From assembly GCA_963738615.1 (NCBI GenBank), contig CAVTXI010000004.1, forward strand, positions 558,001 to 622,000: a DNA stretch of 64,000 nt, read 5' to 3'. The translations under genes and the position numbers were made by a program. The notes beneath the pieces are model-generated. The model saw only the letters and a program-made list of their open reading frames with translations. It was not told the DNA's origin and made no database searches. Below are positions 31,719 to 39,553 of this stretch, piece after piece (within the stretch, counting starts at the first letter, position 1; each line of letters opens with the position of its first letter). Source of the DNA: CAVTWY01 sp963738615 (lineage in GTDB: Bacteria; Pseudomonadota; Gammaproteobacteria; Burkholderiales; Burkholderiaceae_C).

Positions 31719-32424
31719 ATGTCGCCCCGCCCGCTCATCACGACGTTGCTGTTGTCACTCGCCACCAGCCTGGCCGCTGCGGGCGACGTGAAGGTCTACC
31801 GCGCCAACGAGGTCGTCGACCCGATGGAAGTCGTACGCATCCTCGAAGGCTCGGCCCCACGTGCACGCGTGGGTACGGGTGCGAACGCGGATGACCCGCA
31901 CGCGATCCGCACCCGCTCGATCCGCCTCTTCGACGACCCCGCCGCGCCGCCGCTGGCCGCCAAGACGCGCCCCACCCCCGCCGAGCCTGCCGACCGTCGA
32001 CGCGCCGCCACCCGCGCGCGTCGAAGTGCACGCCGCCGCAACAGGCGACATCACACGCGCCGACCCGCAAAAGGCGAGCGGCGCGTCGGTGCTGTCACTG
32101 CCGGTGCAGTTCGCTTTCGACTCGGCCGAAATCCTGCCTTCGGCGCGCGCGCAACTCGACGCGCTGGCCGAGGGCGTGCGCCTGTTGCCCGATTCGACGC
32201 GCGTGGTCATCGAAGGCCACACCGACGCGGCAGGGTCGGACGACTACAACCAGCAGTTGTCGATGCGCCGCGCGCAGTCGGTGAAGCGTTACCTGGCGGC
32301 GGTGCACGGCATTGACCCATCACGCCTGCGCGCAATGGGCCTGGGCGAGTACGCGCCGCTGGTCGGCATGGCGCCCACCGCCGCCGAGAACCGCCGCGTG
32401 CAGTTCCGCGGCGAGCGTTCCTGA
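31719..32424 (+). pseudogene. OmpA family protein, frameshifted
   Basis: Starts with a signal peptide (PLITTLLLSLATSLAAAGD) at ATG 31719. The frame changes in a C-rich stretch near 31968-31980. The second frame continues with a Pro-rich linker and a complete OmpA-like peptidoglycan-binding domain: LPVQFAFDSAEIL, VIEGHTDAAGSDDYN and LSMRRAQSVKRYL, to a stop at 32424. The repaired protein would have about 234 residues. It would anchor to peptidoglycan and closes the exported-protein run 27964-32424. Confidence 0.78.
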
Positions 32425-32440
32425 ACGTAGAAAACCGTCG

Positions 32441-33703
32441 TCATGGCCCGACGTGCTGCCACGTCGGGGCTCGAGACAACAACTGCGTGACCCAGGTGCC
32501 CAAGGTCACGCCGCCCACGGCCACCGTCACGTCGTCGTCAAGCTGAACGTGCGCGTCGCCCGGCAACAGGAACGCGCGTTGGTTCGGCCCCATCGCGTCA
32601 CGCATCGCAACCAGCCGGCGCGCCTGCTGCCGGTCGCTGGCCAGCGTGTACAGGCCGATGACGTCGTCGCCCTCGTGTGCGATCACCGCGTAACGTTCGG
32701 GCGCAGCGATCGTGCGCGCGTAGAACGGCAACCACTTCGACGGCGCGTCGCCGCAATCGGCGCAGCCGGGCGGCGTGCGCAGGCCCCAGGTGTTGCGCAT
32801 GTCGCGCCACACCGTCAGCAGCGACGGGTCGATCATCGGCCCCGAATCGTTCAGCACGTCGACCTGCACCTGCGCGCCAAAAGCCGTGCGTACGCGCCAC
32901 CAGTTCATGCTGGCGCCGAAGCCGCCGGCACTGGCGCCCACCAGCACCACGCGCCGCACCGACGGGGCCAGCAAGGGCACCATGTCGGCGAGGAACGCGT
33001 CGAGGTTGAGCGCCCCCACGTGGTAGGCGGGCCGGTTGCGGAAAAGGTACTTGTGCGACGTGGCGCGCGTGCCCGCGTGCAGGTCACCGGTGCAATACGG
33101 CACGTAGGCGTGCGACATGTCGGCGAACAGCGAGTCCGGGCGCCCACGGTCAAGCAGCACGGCCATGCGAGGGTCCGCCACCTCGGCACGCACCGCCGCT
33201 TCCTGCTTGGTCTCGAGGAAAGACTTTGACGTCTTCAGCCCAAAGCACGTTGTGCCGCCCCAGCATGCGCCGCCGCCTTGCAGATACAAAAGCAGCGTGT
33301 CGCTTCCCGGCCGGTAGTTGACGGCGTAGCCGGTGGTGCTGCCGTTGCCACAGCGTGCGGCGGCGGATGGGCGCCAGGCCCAGGTGTTTTCGCCGAGCAC
33401 AGGGTGCGGCACGGCGGTACTGGCGGCACCGGCTTTGAGCTGCCGCGCATCGCGCTCATGTATCCAAGCCGCGTCGGGGCGTGCGTGCTTCAGCGCGCGT
33501 GGGCCGAAGTCTTCCGTGTCGGGGCTGCCTGCGACCGCGGCTTCGTCGGTGCTCAGCGTCGTTGGCTGCTGCTGTTGCTCTTGTTGCTGCTGCGGCGGCG
33601 CATCGTTGCTGTCGCCGCCGTCCCCACCACACGCCACAAGAATCGCTGCCAGCGAAGCGATCAACCATCGCTTCGTCCATGAAGGGAGCCTGGTGTTCGC
33701 CAT
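32441..33703 (-). CDS. Pectin-acetylesterase/NOTUM-like lipoprotein
   Basis: 420-residue lipoprotein (lipobox ILVACGG, Cys near residue 25) with a Gln-rich linker. The alpha/beta-hydrolase domain is of the pectinacetylesterase type: oxyanion segment LYLQGGGACWGG near residue 140 and nucleophile motif GASAGGFG near residue 258. A GDAHVQ segment near residue 390 probably holds the catalytic His. Relatives deacetylate polysaccharides or remove lipid groups; the substrate here is unknown. Convergent with the OmpA gene. Confidence 0.8.
   Translation of the reverse strand: MANTRLPSWTKRWLIASLAAILVACGGDGGDSNDAPPQQQQEQQQQPTTLSTDEAAVAGSPDTEDFGPRALKHARPDAAWIHERDARQLKAGAASTAVPHPVLGENTWAWRPSAAARCGNGSTTGYAVNYRPGSDTLLLYLQGGGACWGGTTCFGLKTSKSFLETKQEAAVRAEVADPRMAVLLDRGRPDSLFADMSHAYVPYCTGDLHAGTRATSHKYLFRNRPAYHVGALNLDAFLADMVPLLAPSVRRVVLVGASAGGFGASMNWWRVRTAFGAQVQVDVLNDSGPMIDPSLLTVWRDMRNTWGLRTPPGCADCGDAPSKWLPFYARTIAAPERYAVIAHEGDDVIGLYTLASDRQQARRLVAMRDAMGPNQRAFLLPGDAHVQLDDDVTVAVGGVTLGTWVTQLLSRAPTWQHVGP
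32447..32468. terminator. Hairpin between convergent genes
   Basis: Stem CCCGACGTG / CACGTCGGG with a four-base loop, lying in the last codons of the pectin-acetylesterase-like gene and 22 bases after the OmpA stop. There is no good U-tract on either strand, so the terminator role is only probable for the plus-strand run. Confidence 0.4.
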
Positions 33704-33900
33704 GTTGATCTCCTGCTTGGTACCGCGGATTGCGGAAGGTCATGTTGGGCTGTCGTGATCTTAGGCGCGTGGTGCACGTAAGGCGACCTTGGTCACATGC
33801 GCGACGCGGTGCGCCCACAACGCACACCTTCGTCACCTGCCGCGGCACGCGGTCGTTCCTAGCATCGTGCATCGTTCATCCACTTCGCGAGCAACGGCAC

Positions 33901-34566
33901 ATGCAACTCACGCGGATCGAAAGCACGACCGGCAGCCAACCGGCGCGCAGCAACAACAACAGCAACAGCAACAGCAGCAACATCGATGCGCAGCACCTGC
34001 TGACCCTCATCGGCAACGGCGACGAAGCCGCCTTCACGCAACTGCACAAAGCCTGGTCACGAAAGCTCTACGCCTATGTGCTGCGGCAGGTGGGTGATAC
34101 GGCGCAGGCCGAAGAGATCGTGTCCGACACCCTGTACGACGTCTGGCGCACGCCGACCAGCTTCCGCGGCGACGCCCAGTTCTCCACTTGGCTGATCGGC
34201 ATCGCACGCAACAAGGTGCGCATGTCGTGGCGCGCACGCATGCGCGACGTCGCTCACGACCACGATGACCTGGACGACGTGGCCGATCAGATCGCGTCCG
34301 AAGACGAAGGCGCCTTTGACCTGCTGGCGAATGCGCAGCGAAGCAAAGGCGTGGCGCGCTGCATCGACGCCCTGCCCGACGAGCAGCGCGAGTGCGTCAA
34401 GCTCGTCTTCTTCGAGGAGCTTTCGCTCGGTGAGGTTGCGCTGCTGCAGGGCGTGCCCGAAGGCACGGTGAAGACGCGCCTGTTTCACGCACGACGCAAG
34501 CTCGAGGCCGGCCTGCGCGACATGCTGTGCCACGAAGGCGAAGCACCCGCGGGAGCGGGGAGATGA
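33901..34566 (+). CDS. ECF-type RNA polymerase sigma factor
   Basis: 221-residue sigma-70 family protein of the extracytoplasmic-function group. An Asn/Ser-rich N-terminal stretch comes from AAC/AGC triplets at about 33951-33981. Region 2 follows (LYAYVLRQVGDTAQAEEIVSDTLYDVW, read in parts), then region 4 with the helix-turn-helix LSLGEVALLQGVPEGTVKTRL. ATG 33901 is chosen; upstream sequence is not sigma-like. Its stop overlaps the ATG of a caspase-like gene (ATGA), so the two are coupled. No anti-sigma factor gene is adjacent. Confidence 0.9.
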   Translation: MQLTRIESTTGSQPARSNNNSNSNSSNIDAQHLLTLIGNGDEAAFTQLHKAWSRKLYAYVLRQVGDTAQAEEIVSDTLYDVWRTPTSFRGDAQFSTWLIGIARNKVRMSWRARMRDVAHDHDDLDDVADQIASEDEGAFDLLANAQRSKGVARCIDALPDEQRECVKLVFFEELSLGEVALLQGVPEGTVKTRLFHARRKLEAGLRDMLCHEGEAPAGAGR

Positions 34567-35825
34567 ATCCCTTCCATCGGTTGGCGCGGATCATGACCAT
34601 GACGCTGCTGGTGCTGTGCGCCATGCTGTTCGCGGTGCTGTTCGGCGCGCTGCCTGCCGAGGCGAAGTCGCCCCCCGCCGAGCGCCGCATCGCGCTCGTC
34701 ATCGGCAACGCCCGCTACGCCTTGGTGCCGCTCGACAACCCAAGCCACGACGCGCGCCTGATCGCGGGCAACCTGAAGCGCCTGGGTTTCGACGTGGCCG
34801 AACACCATGACCTGGGCGCGCGAGAGTTCCGTCGCGTGGTCCGCGACTTCGCACGGCGCGTCCAAGACGCGCCCGGGGCATCGGTTTTTTACTACGCCGG
34901 CCACGGCGTACAGATCGACGGCCGCAACTACCTGCTGCCGGTCGACGTGAGCCCGCGCGAGGAGGACGAGGTGAAAGACGAATCGGTCGACCTGGACGAC
35001 CTGTTCGTGTCGCGCGTCGACCGTGCCCGCGGCAGCGCGCGCATCGTCATCCTGGACGCCTGCCGCGATAACCCATTTGCCAACAAGACGGGCGGCAAGA
35101 CACGCAGCTTGAAGGCCGCGGGCGGGCTGGCCGAGATGTCGTCGCGCGGCACGCTCGTCGCTTTCGCATCGGGCCCCGGCGCCGTCGCCGAAGACGGCCC
35201 CACGGGCAGCCATTCGGTCTACACGAAGCATCTGGCCGCGGAGATGATGCGCGAAGGTGTCGAGGTGGAGCAGATGTTCAAGAACGTGCGCGTCAACGTG
35301 CTGCGCGACACGAAGGAACGGCAGGTCCCGTGGGTCAATACCTCGCTGACCGTGAACTTCGCGTTCAACCCCGGCACGACCGGTGTCGACACGAACGCCG
35401 TGGCGCAGGACAAGGCCGAACGCCTCGAGGCCGAGATCACGGCGCTGCAACGCCGGCTGCTCGACGTGCACCTGGCATCCACCACGACCACGAATACGAA
35501 CTCGACCACGACCACGGAAGCCTCCCCGCCCACGGCCAAGGACACGACGGCAGGGTCGTCACCACCCTCGCGGCCACAGCCCGAACTCGAGCGCGACCTC
35601 GAACGCCAGCTGCGCGACGCCGAGGCCGCGCGTGTGGCGGCCCGCGCCGCGCGATCGTCCGCCGTCGAGCCCACGGCGCGACCCGCCGCGGCAGCGCTGC
35701 CCCTCACGGCACGCGCATCCGCAGAAGCGACAAAGAAGCGGTGTTCGGCACTGCTGCAGCGCCTGTCGATCGGCGACTCGATGACCGAAGACGACCTGCA
35801 ACACCTGGTCGCGATGTGTCCCTGA
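34563..35825 (+). CDS. Caspase-like (peptidase C14) exported protein
   Basis: 420-residue protein: signal peptide or N-terminal anchor (MTLLVLCAMLFAVLFGALPAEA, in parts), then a metacaspase-type domain starting RRIALVIGNARY. The catalytic pair is visible: His114 in YYAGHG and Cys167 in ILDACRDNPF. The substrate-loop segment FASGPGAVAEDG is normal. After about residue 285 comes a coiled Thr/Ser- and Ala/Arg-rich region without a named domain. It is translationally coupled to the ECF sigma gene and followed by an OmpA-type lipoprotein gene, so the three form one unit. The role of such bacterial caspases is mostly unknown. Confidence 0.9.
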   Translation: MNPFHRLARIMTMTLLVLCAMLFAVLFGALPAEAKSPPAERRIALVIGNARYALVPLDNPSHDARLIAGNLKRLGFDVAEHHDLGAREFRRVVRDFARRVQDAPGASVFYYAGHGVQIDGRNYLLPVDVSPREEDEVKDESVDLDDLFVSRVDRARGSARIVILDACRDNPFANKTGGKTRSLKAAGGLAEMSSRGTLVAFASGPGAVAEDGPTGSHSVYTKHLAAEMMREGVEVEQMFKNVRVNVLRDTKERQVPWVNTSLTVNFAFNPGTTGVDTNAVAQDKAERLEAEITALQRRLLDVHLASTTTTNTNSTTTTEASPPTAKDTTAGSSPPSRPQPELERDLERQLRDAEAARVAARAARSSAVEPTARPAAAALPLTARASAEATKKRCSALLQRLSIGDSMTEDDLQHLVAMCP

Positions 35826-35866
35826 ACGCCGCGGCGGCGATGACGAACAACATGAAGGACTGCACG

Positions 35867-37225
35867 ATGAACCGCGCCACACCGGGACAACGACCACGAC
35901 CTCCATCGTGGTGGCTTCTGGCCTGCGCGGCGTTGGCGTTCGCCAGTGCATGCGCGACCCGCCAGCCGCCAACCGTACCGCCGCAGCCACCGGCTCACGC
36001 CACGGCGCCTGTACCCGTGGCGGCGCAGCCCGCGCCAGCGGCAGCACCCGCGCCGGCCCCGGCGCCCACGGCCTCACCAGCACCAGCACCAGCACCAGCA
36101 CCAGCACCACCCCGGGTGCTGCCGTATGCAGACGCCGTGCTGGCCGCCGCGCACGCCCTCTTCACGAACGCACAGCTCGCGAGCGACGCACCGGCCAAGC
36201 TGCTGCTCGTGATCGATCCGCTCATCGACGGTCAAACCGGCATGCAGTCTGTGCAGACGCGCGCGCTGGGCAAGCGCCTGGGCGACCTGGTCAGGACGAC
36301 GTACACGCGCTACGAGCTGCAACCGTTCTCCACCGCCAACCTCGCGCGCGGGCCGATGCTGCTGATCGGCACCTTCACGCCGGTCGACAAGAACCGCAAG
36401 CAGGTCGGCGAGCGCGACCGCTACTGGGTGTGCCTGTCGCTGATCGACCTGCGCACCGGCAAGGTGGTGTCCAAAGGCACGGCCTTCGCCAGCCCACCAG
36501 GGGTCGACATCTCGCCGCTTCCGTTCTTCCGCGACGCGCCGGCGTGGTCGCCCGACCCGGCCACGCAGGCGTACATCCGCAGCTGCGAAACCGCGAAACC
36601 GGGCGACTCGATCGACCCTCGATATTGGGATCGCATCGTTGCCGCAGCGATGATCAACGACGCGGTCGACGCGTACCACGAAGGCCGCTACGAAGACGCG
36701 TTCGACCTGTACCGCGGCCTCGCGCGAACGCCGGCCGGCGATCAGCTTCGGGTCTACAACGGCGTGTACCTTGCGGCCTGGAAGCTGGGCCGCAAAGACG
36801 AAGCCGCGTTGGCCTTCGCACGCGTGGTCGACCACGGCTTGGCGAACAAGCGTCTGGGCGTGAAGTTCCTGTTTCGCACCGCGTCGACCCTCTTCGTCGG
36901 CGACGCCGACGTGGCCGCGCCCTACCCGCTGTGGCTGACGCAGATCGCGTCGCGCGCGGGCCGCACCTCGAGTTGCCTCGAGGTGTCGGGTCACACCAGC
37001 GCAACCGGCTCCGAGCCGATGAACGAGCGCCTGTCGGCCATGCGAGCGCAGGCCGTGCACCTGCGCCTGCTCGCCGGTATGCCCGGTCTGGCCAAGCGCA
37101 TCGCGACCGTCGGCAAGGGCTCGCGCGAGAACATCGTCGGGTTGGGCACCGACGACGCGCGCGACGCGCTCGACCGCAGGGTCGAGTTCAAGGTGGTGGA
37201 CTGCGCGGTGATCGCGTCGATCTGA
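35867..37225 (+). CDS. OmpA-like lipoprotein with Pro/Ala linker
   Basis: 452-residue lipoprotein: lipobox FASACAT (Cys near 29), a Pro-Ala repeat linker (residues 35-82), then a middle domain related to FlgO-type proteins by layout (KLLLVIDPLIDGQTG...LIGTFTPVD). TPR-like helices around 265-320 (YHEGRYEDAFDLYRGLAR) and a C-terminal OmpA-like domain (VSGHTSATGSEPMNERLS...RRVEFKVVDC) follow. ATG 35867 has AAGGA at a good distance; ATGs at 35840 and 35852 are in frame. Third gene of the sigma-caspase unit, probably anchoring it at the outer membrane and peptidoglycan. Confidence 0.8.
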   Translation: MNRATPGQRPRPPSWWLLACAALAFASACATRQPPTVPPQPPAHATAPVPVAAQPAPAAAPAPAPAPTASPAPAPAPAPAPPRVLPYADAVLAAAHALFTNAQLASDAPAKLLLVIDPLIDGQTGMQSVQTRALGKRLGDLVRTTYTRYELQPFSTANLARGPMLLIGTFTPVDKNRKQVGERDRYWVCLSLIDLRTGKVVSKGTAFASPPGVDISPLPFFRDAPAWSPDPATQAYIRSCETAKPGDSIDPRYWDRIVAAAMINDAVDAYHEGRYEDAFDLYRGLARTPAGDQLRVYNGVYLAAWKLGRKDEAALAFARVVDHGLANKRLGVKFLFRTASTLFVGDADVAAPYPLWLTQIASRAGRTSSCLEVSGHTSATGSEPMNERLSAMRAQAVHLRLLAGMPGLAKRIATVGKGSRENIVGLGTDDARDALDRRVEFKVVDCAVIASI

Positions 37226-37474
37226 GCCCACGGCATTCGCCAAGATCCGTGCGCGTGTGCAAGGGGTGCAGCTGGGCTGCGTCCAACGGAAGGCGGTGAC
37301 GTTGATCGTGCCTTCGCCGGGAATGGTGACGCTTTGCAGTGGCCGTGGGCGCTGTAGCCGTGGCCGATGGTGGTGCCGTCGGCCCAGGTCCTGTACGACC
37401 CGGCCCTTGCTTTTGTGTACACGATGATTCACACTCCGGCACCCGCGACTGTCGCCCACTGCCTGGAGCACTCC

Positions 37475-37750
37475 ATGGAAACCAAGTCTGTCGGCATCCG
37501 CGAGTTCCGCGCCGGCCTAGCCGAGTTCATCGACAACAAGCAGCCTGTTGCGGTCACGCGGCACGGCCAAACGGTGGGCTACTTCATCCCCACCGCCCGC
37601 CCGGCTCTGGCCGATTTGCAGGCGCTGCGTGATGCCGCCGACACGCTGGAATCCATCATGTCGCTGAGCGAGGACGATGTCGAAGCCGCCGTTCGCGACT
37701 TCGATGCCCTGCGCAAAGGCGCAGCAGCACGCCGACGCGCACGGACGTGA
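37475..37750 (+). CDS. Phd/YefM-type antitoxin
   Basis: 91-residue antitoxin of the prevent-host-death family. The N-terminal DNA-binding half reads KSVGIREFRAGLAEFI and TRHGQTVGYFIPT; the C-terminal half should wrap the toxin. ATG 37475 is chosen over earlier in-frame codons since the family starts at this point. The stop overlaps the GTG start of the following PIN-domain gene, a classic toxin-antitoxin layout with autoregulation. Confidence 0.88.
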   Translation: METKSVGIREFRAGLAEFIDNKQPVAVTRHGQTVGYFIPTARPALADLQALRDAADTLESIMSLSEDDVEAAVRDFDALRKGAAARRRART

Positions 37751-38199
37751 CACCGCGCACCATCGTCCTTGACGCGAATGTGCTGATGCGCGCCGTGCTC
37801 GGCCGCAGGGCGGCCCGATTGCTCGAGGACTTTGCACCGCAGGTGGCCTTCTTGGCGCCGGACGTGGCGTTCGACGACGTGCGCGAGCACTTGGCCGCTG
37901 TGCTGACGAAACGAGGTGACTTGCGCGCGCTGCAGGCGTCGCTCGAGAAGCTGGGAGCGCTGCAAACGGCGGTGCAGATCGTGGATCAAACCGAGTACGA
38001 AACCATGAAGTCGACGGCGCTGGCGCGCATCGGCCCGCGTGATCCCGACGATTGGCCAGTCCTGGTCTGCGCCCTGCTGCTGAACTGCCCGATCTGGACC
38101 GAGGACCGGGACTTCTTCGGTACCGGCGTGGCCACCTGGACGACGGCCCTGGTCGAGCTGTACTTCACCGATCCAGACCCAGGACTGGCGGAACTCTGA
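37747..38199 (+). CDS. PIN-domain toxin (VapC-like RNase)
   Basis: 150-residue PIN-domain ribonuclease, partner of the Phd-type antitoxin just upstream. Acidic active-site residues are visible in IVLDANVLMRAVLG (Asp near 9), DPDDWP near residue 100 and WTEDRDFF near 118. GTG start at 37747 overlaps the antitoxin stop. The pairing of a Phd antitoxin with a PIN toxin is common. Confidence 0.88.
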   Translation: MTPRTIVLDANVLMRAVLGRRAARLLEDFAPQVAFLAPDVAFDDVREHLAAVLTKRGDLRALQASLEKLGALQTAVQIVDQTEYETMKSTALARIGPRDPDDWPVLVCALLLNCPIWTEDRDFFGTGVATWTTALVELYFTDPDPGLAEL

Positions 38200-38273
38200 C
38201 ACCGAGCTGATCGCCGAGGCGTTGGCGGTCGAGTGGGGCAAAGGCAAGACCTGACCCCAAGCTTTCCCGGTTG

Positions 38274-38448
38274 TTCGCGTCGTACAGCCACGTGCCCTGC
38301 GTTGTGGGGTCGTTGGGCTTGGCGTGCTGGGTGCGGTTGGCCAGGGGGTCGAGCGTGAAGGTTTCGGTCTGCGCTGCTGCGCTGTTCAGGGACTCATGGG
38401 CGCTGCGCAGGCGAATCTCGTCGTCGGCATCGGGTAGGCCCCCAATCG
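38274..38448 (-). pseudogene. Rhs repeat remnant
   Basis: On the minus strand this stretch reads PDADDEIRLRSAHE, then ETFTLDPLANRTQ and WLYDANNR, which match the YD-repeat pattern of Rhs proteins. It starts and ends abruptly; no toxin end or start codon is attached. Next to it on the plus strand lies GGCAAGACCTGACCCC (about 38241-38257), resembling the end of a dispersed repeat. The fragment marks an old Rhs element or a rearrangement here. Confidence 0.6.
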
Positions 38449-38507
38449 AACCCAGGCCGCTTGAACCTAGAGTTCGCCGGTCACCTCCATGGGCCACAGC
38501 GCAGAAC

Positions 38508-39491
38508 ATGATCAACCGCAGAGTCCTCCTCGCCGTCGTTGTCACCACCGCACTTAGCACCTCCGGGTTCACGCCAGCGACCGCCTTGGCCCAGGCCGAC
38601 CGGCCAGCCTTGCGTGTACTTGTCGGTTTCCCGCCCGGAGGCTCGGCTGATCTGATTGCCCGTGCGCTATCCGAGCATTTGCCGACGCAACTGGGCGGCC
38701 AACCTGTGGTGGTCGACAACAAACCCGGTGCGGCGGGCCGCATCGCGATCGATGCGCTGAAGAACGCGGCGGCCGACGGCAACACGGTGATCGTGATGCC
38801 CAGCGGCCCGGTCGTGCTGTTCCCGCACGTCTACAAAAAGCTCGGCTACGACCCGGTCAAAGACCTCACGCCGATCAGCCAACTGGCAAGCCTTCAGTTC
38901 GCGATCGTCTCGGGGCCCAAATCCCAGGTTGGCAGCATCAGCGAGATGCGGGCCAAAGCCAAAAGCGACCCCTCAACCGCCACCTTCGGTTCATCGGGCA
39001 ACGGCACGGTGCCTCACTTCCTGGGCGTGATGATGGCCGAGGCCGCCGGTGTGCCACTGATGCACGTGCCCTACCAGGGCGGCGCGCCCGCGATGAACGC
39101 GCTCTTGGGTGGGCACATCGGCTACAACGTGGATGTGGTGCTCGAGTCGCTCGAACACCATCGCGCCGGCAAGGTGCGCGTGATCGCGGTGGCTGGCGCT
39201 CAGCGTTCACCTCAATTCCCCGACGTCCCCACGCTGCGCGAACAAGGCGTGGCGATGGATGCCAGCGCATGGTTCGCGATGTACGGGCCGGGCGCCCTGC
39301 CACCCGCGCAAGTTCAGCGCCTCAGCACGGCTGTTCAGGCCGCGTTGAAAGATCCGGCGTTGGCTTCGCGGCTGTCGAAACTGGGCCTGGAGCCGATCGG
39401 CTCGACACCCGAGCAATTGGCGGCGGTCCAGCGCGCCGACTTCGAGAAATGGGGCATTCCCGTGAAGGCTTCGGGGTTCCAGGCCGACTGA
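38508..39491 (+). CDS. Tripartite tricarboxylate transporter substrate-binding protein (Bug/TctC)
   Basis: 327-residue periplasmic binding protein of the Bug family, very abundant in Burkholderiales. It has a signal peptide, the N-terminal LRVLVGFPPGGSADLIAR segment, VVVDNKPGAAGRIA, and the HVPYQGGAPAMNALLGGH block. Bug proteins bind carboxylates and feed TctAB-type transporters, but no tctA or tctB gene is in the window, so it is an orphan. Upstream lies the Rhs scrap; the second tannase gene is convergent downstream. Confidence 0.93.
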   Translation: MINRRVLLAVVVTTALSTSGFTPATALAQADRPALRVLVGFPPGGSADLIARALSEHLPTQLGGQPVVVDNKPGAAGRIAIDALKNAAADGNTVIVMPSGPVVLFPHVYKKLGYDPVKDLTPISQLASLQFAIVSGPKSQVGSISEMRAKAKSDPSTATFGSSGNGTVPHFLGVMMAEAAGVPLMHVPYQGGAPAMNALLGGHIGYNVDVVLESLEHHRAGKVRVIAVAGAQRSPQFPDVPTLREQGVAMDASAWFAMYGPGALPPAQVQRLSTAVQAALKDPALASRLSKLGLEPIGSTPEQLAAVQRADFEKWGIPVKASGFQAD

Positions 39492-39526
39492 ACGTGATCG
39501 AGGCCGAAGACTTTCATGTGTGAGAC

Positions 39527-39548
39527 CGCCCGGCGCGCACGCCGGGCG
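39527..39548. terminator. Hairpin between TctC and tannase genes
   Basis: Perfect nine-pair stem CGCCCGGCG / CGCCGGGCG with a four-base loop, in the 62-base gap between two convergent genes. No U-tract, but position and strength fit a shared terminator. Confidence 0.6.
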
Positions 39549-39553
39549 AGACG

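Noticed and set aside
35330..35866. Upstream extension of the OmpA-like lipoprotein reading frame
   Set aside because: It overlaps the caspase gene out of frame and is Arg-rich. The lipoprotein signal peptide at 35867 gives the natural start.
36060..36115. Pro-Ala coding repeat as a mobile or regulatory repeat
   Set aside because: CACCAG/GCACCAG-type units simply encode a flexible linker after a lipobox; similar linkers occur in other exported proteins here.
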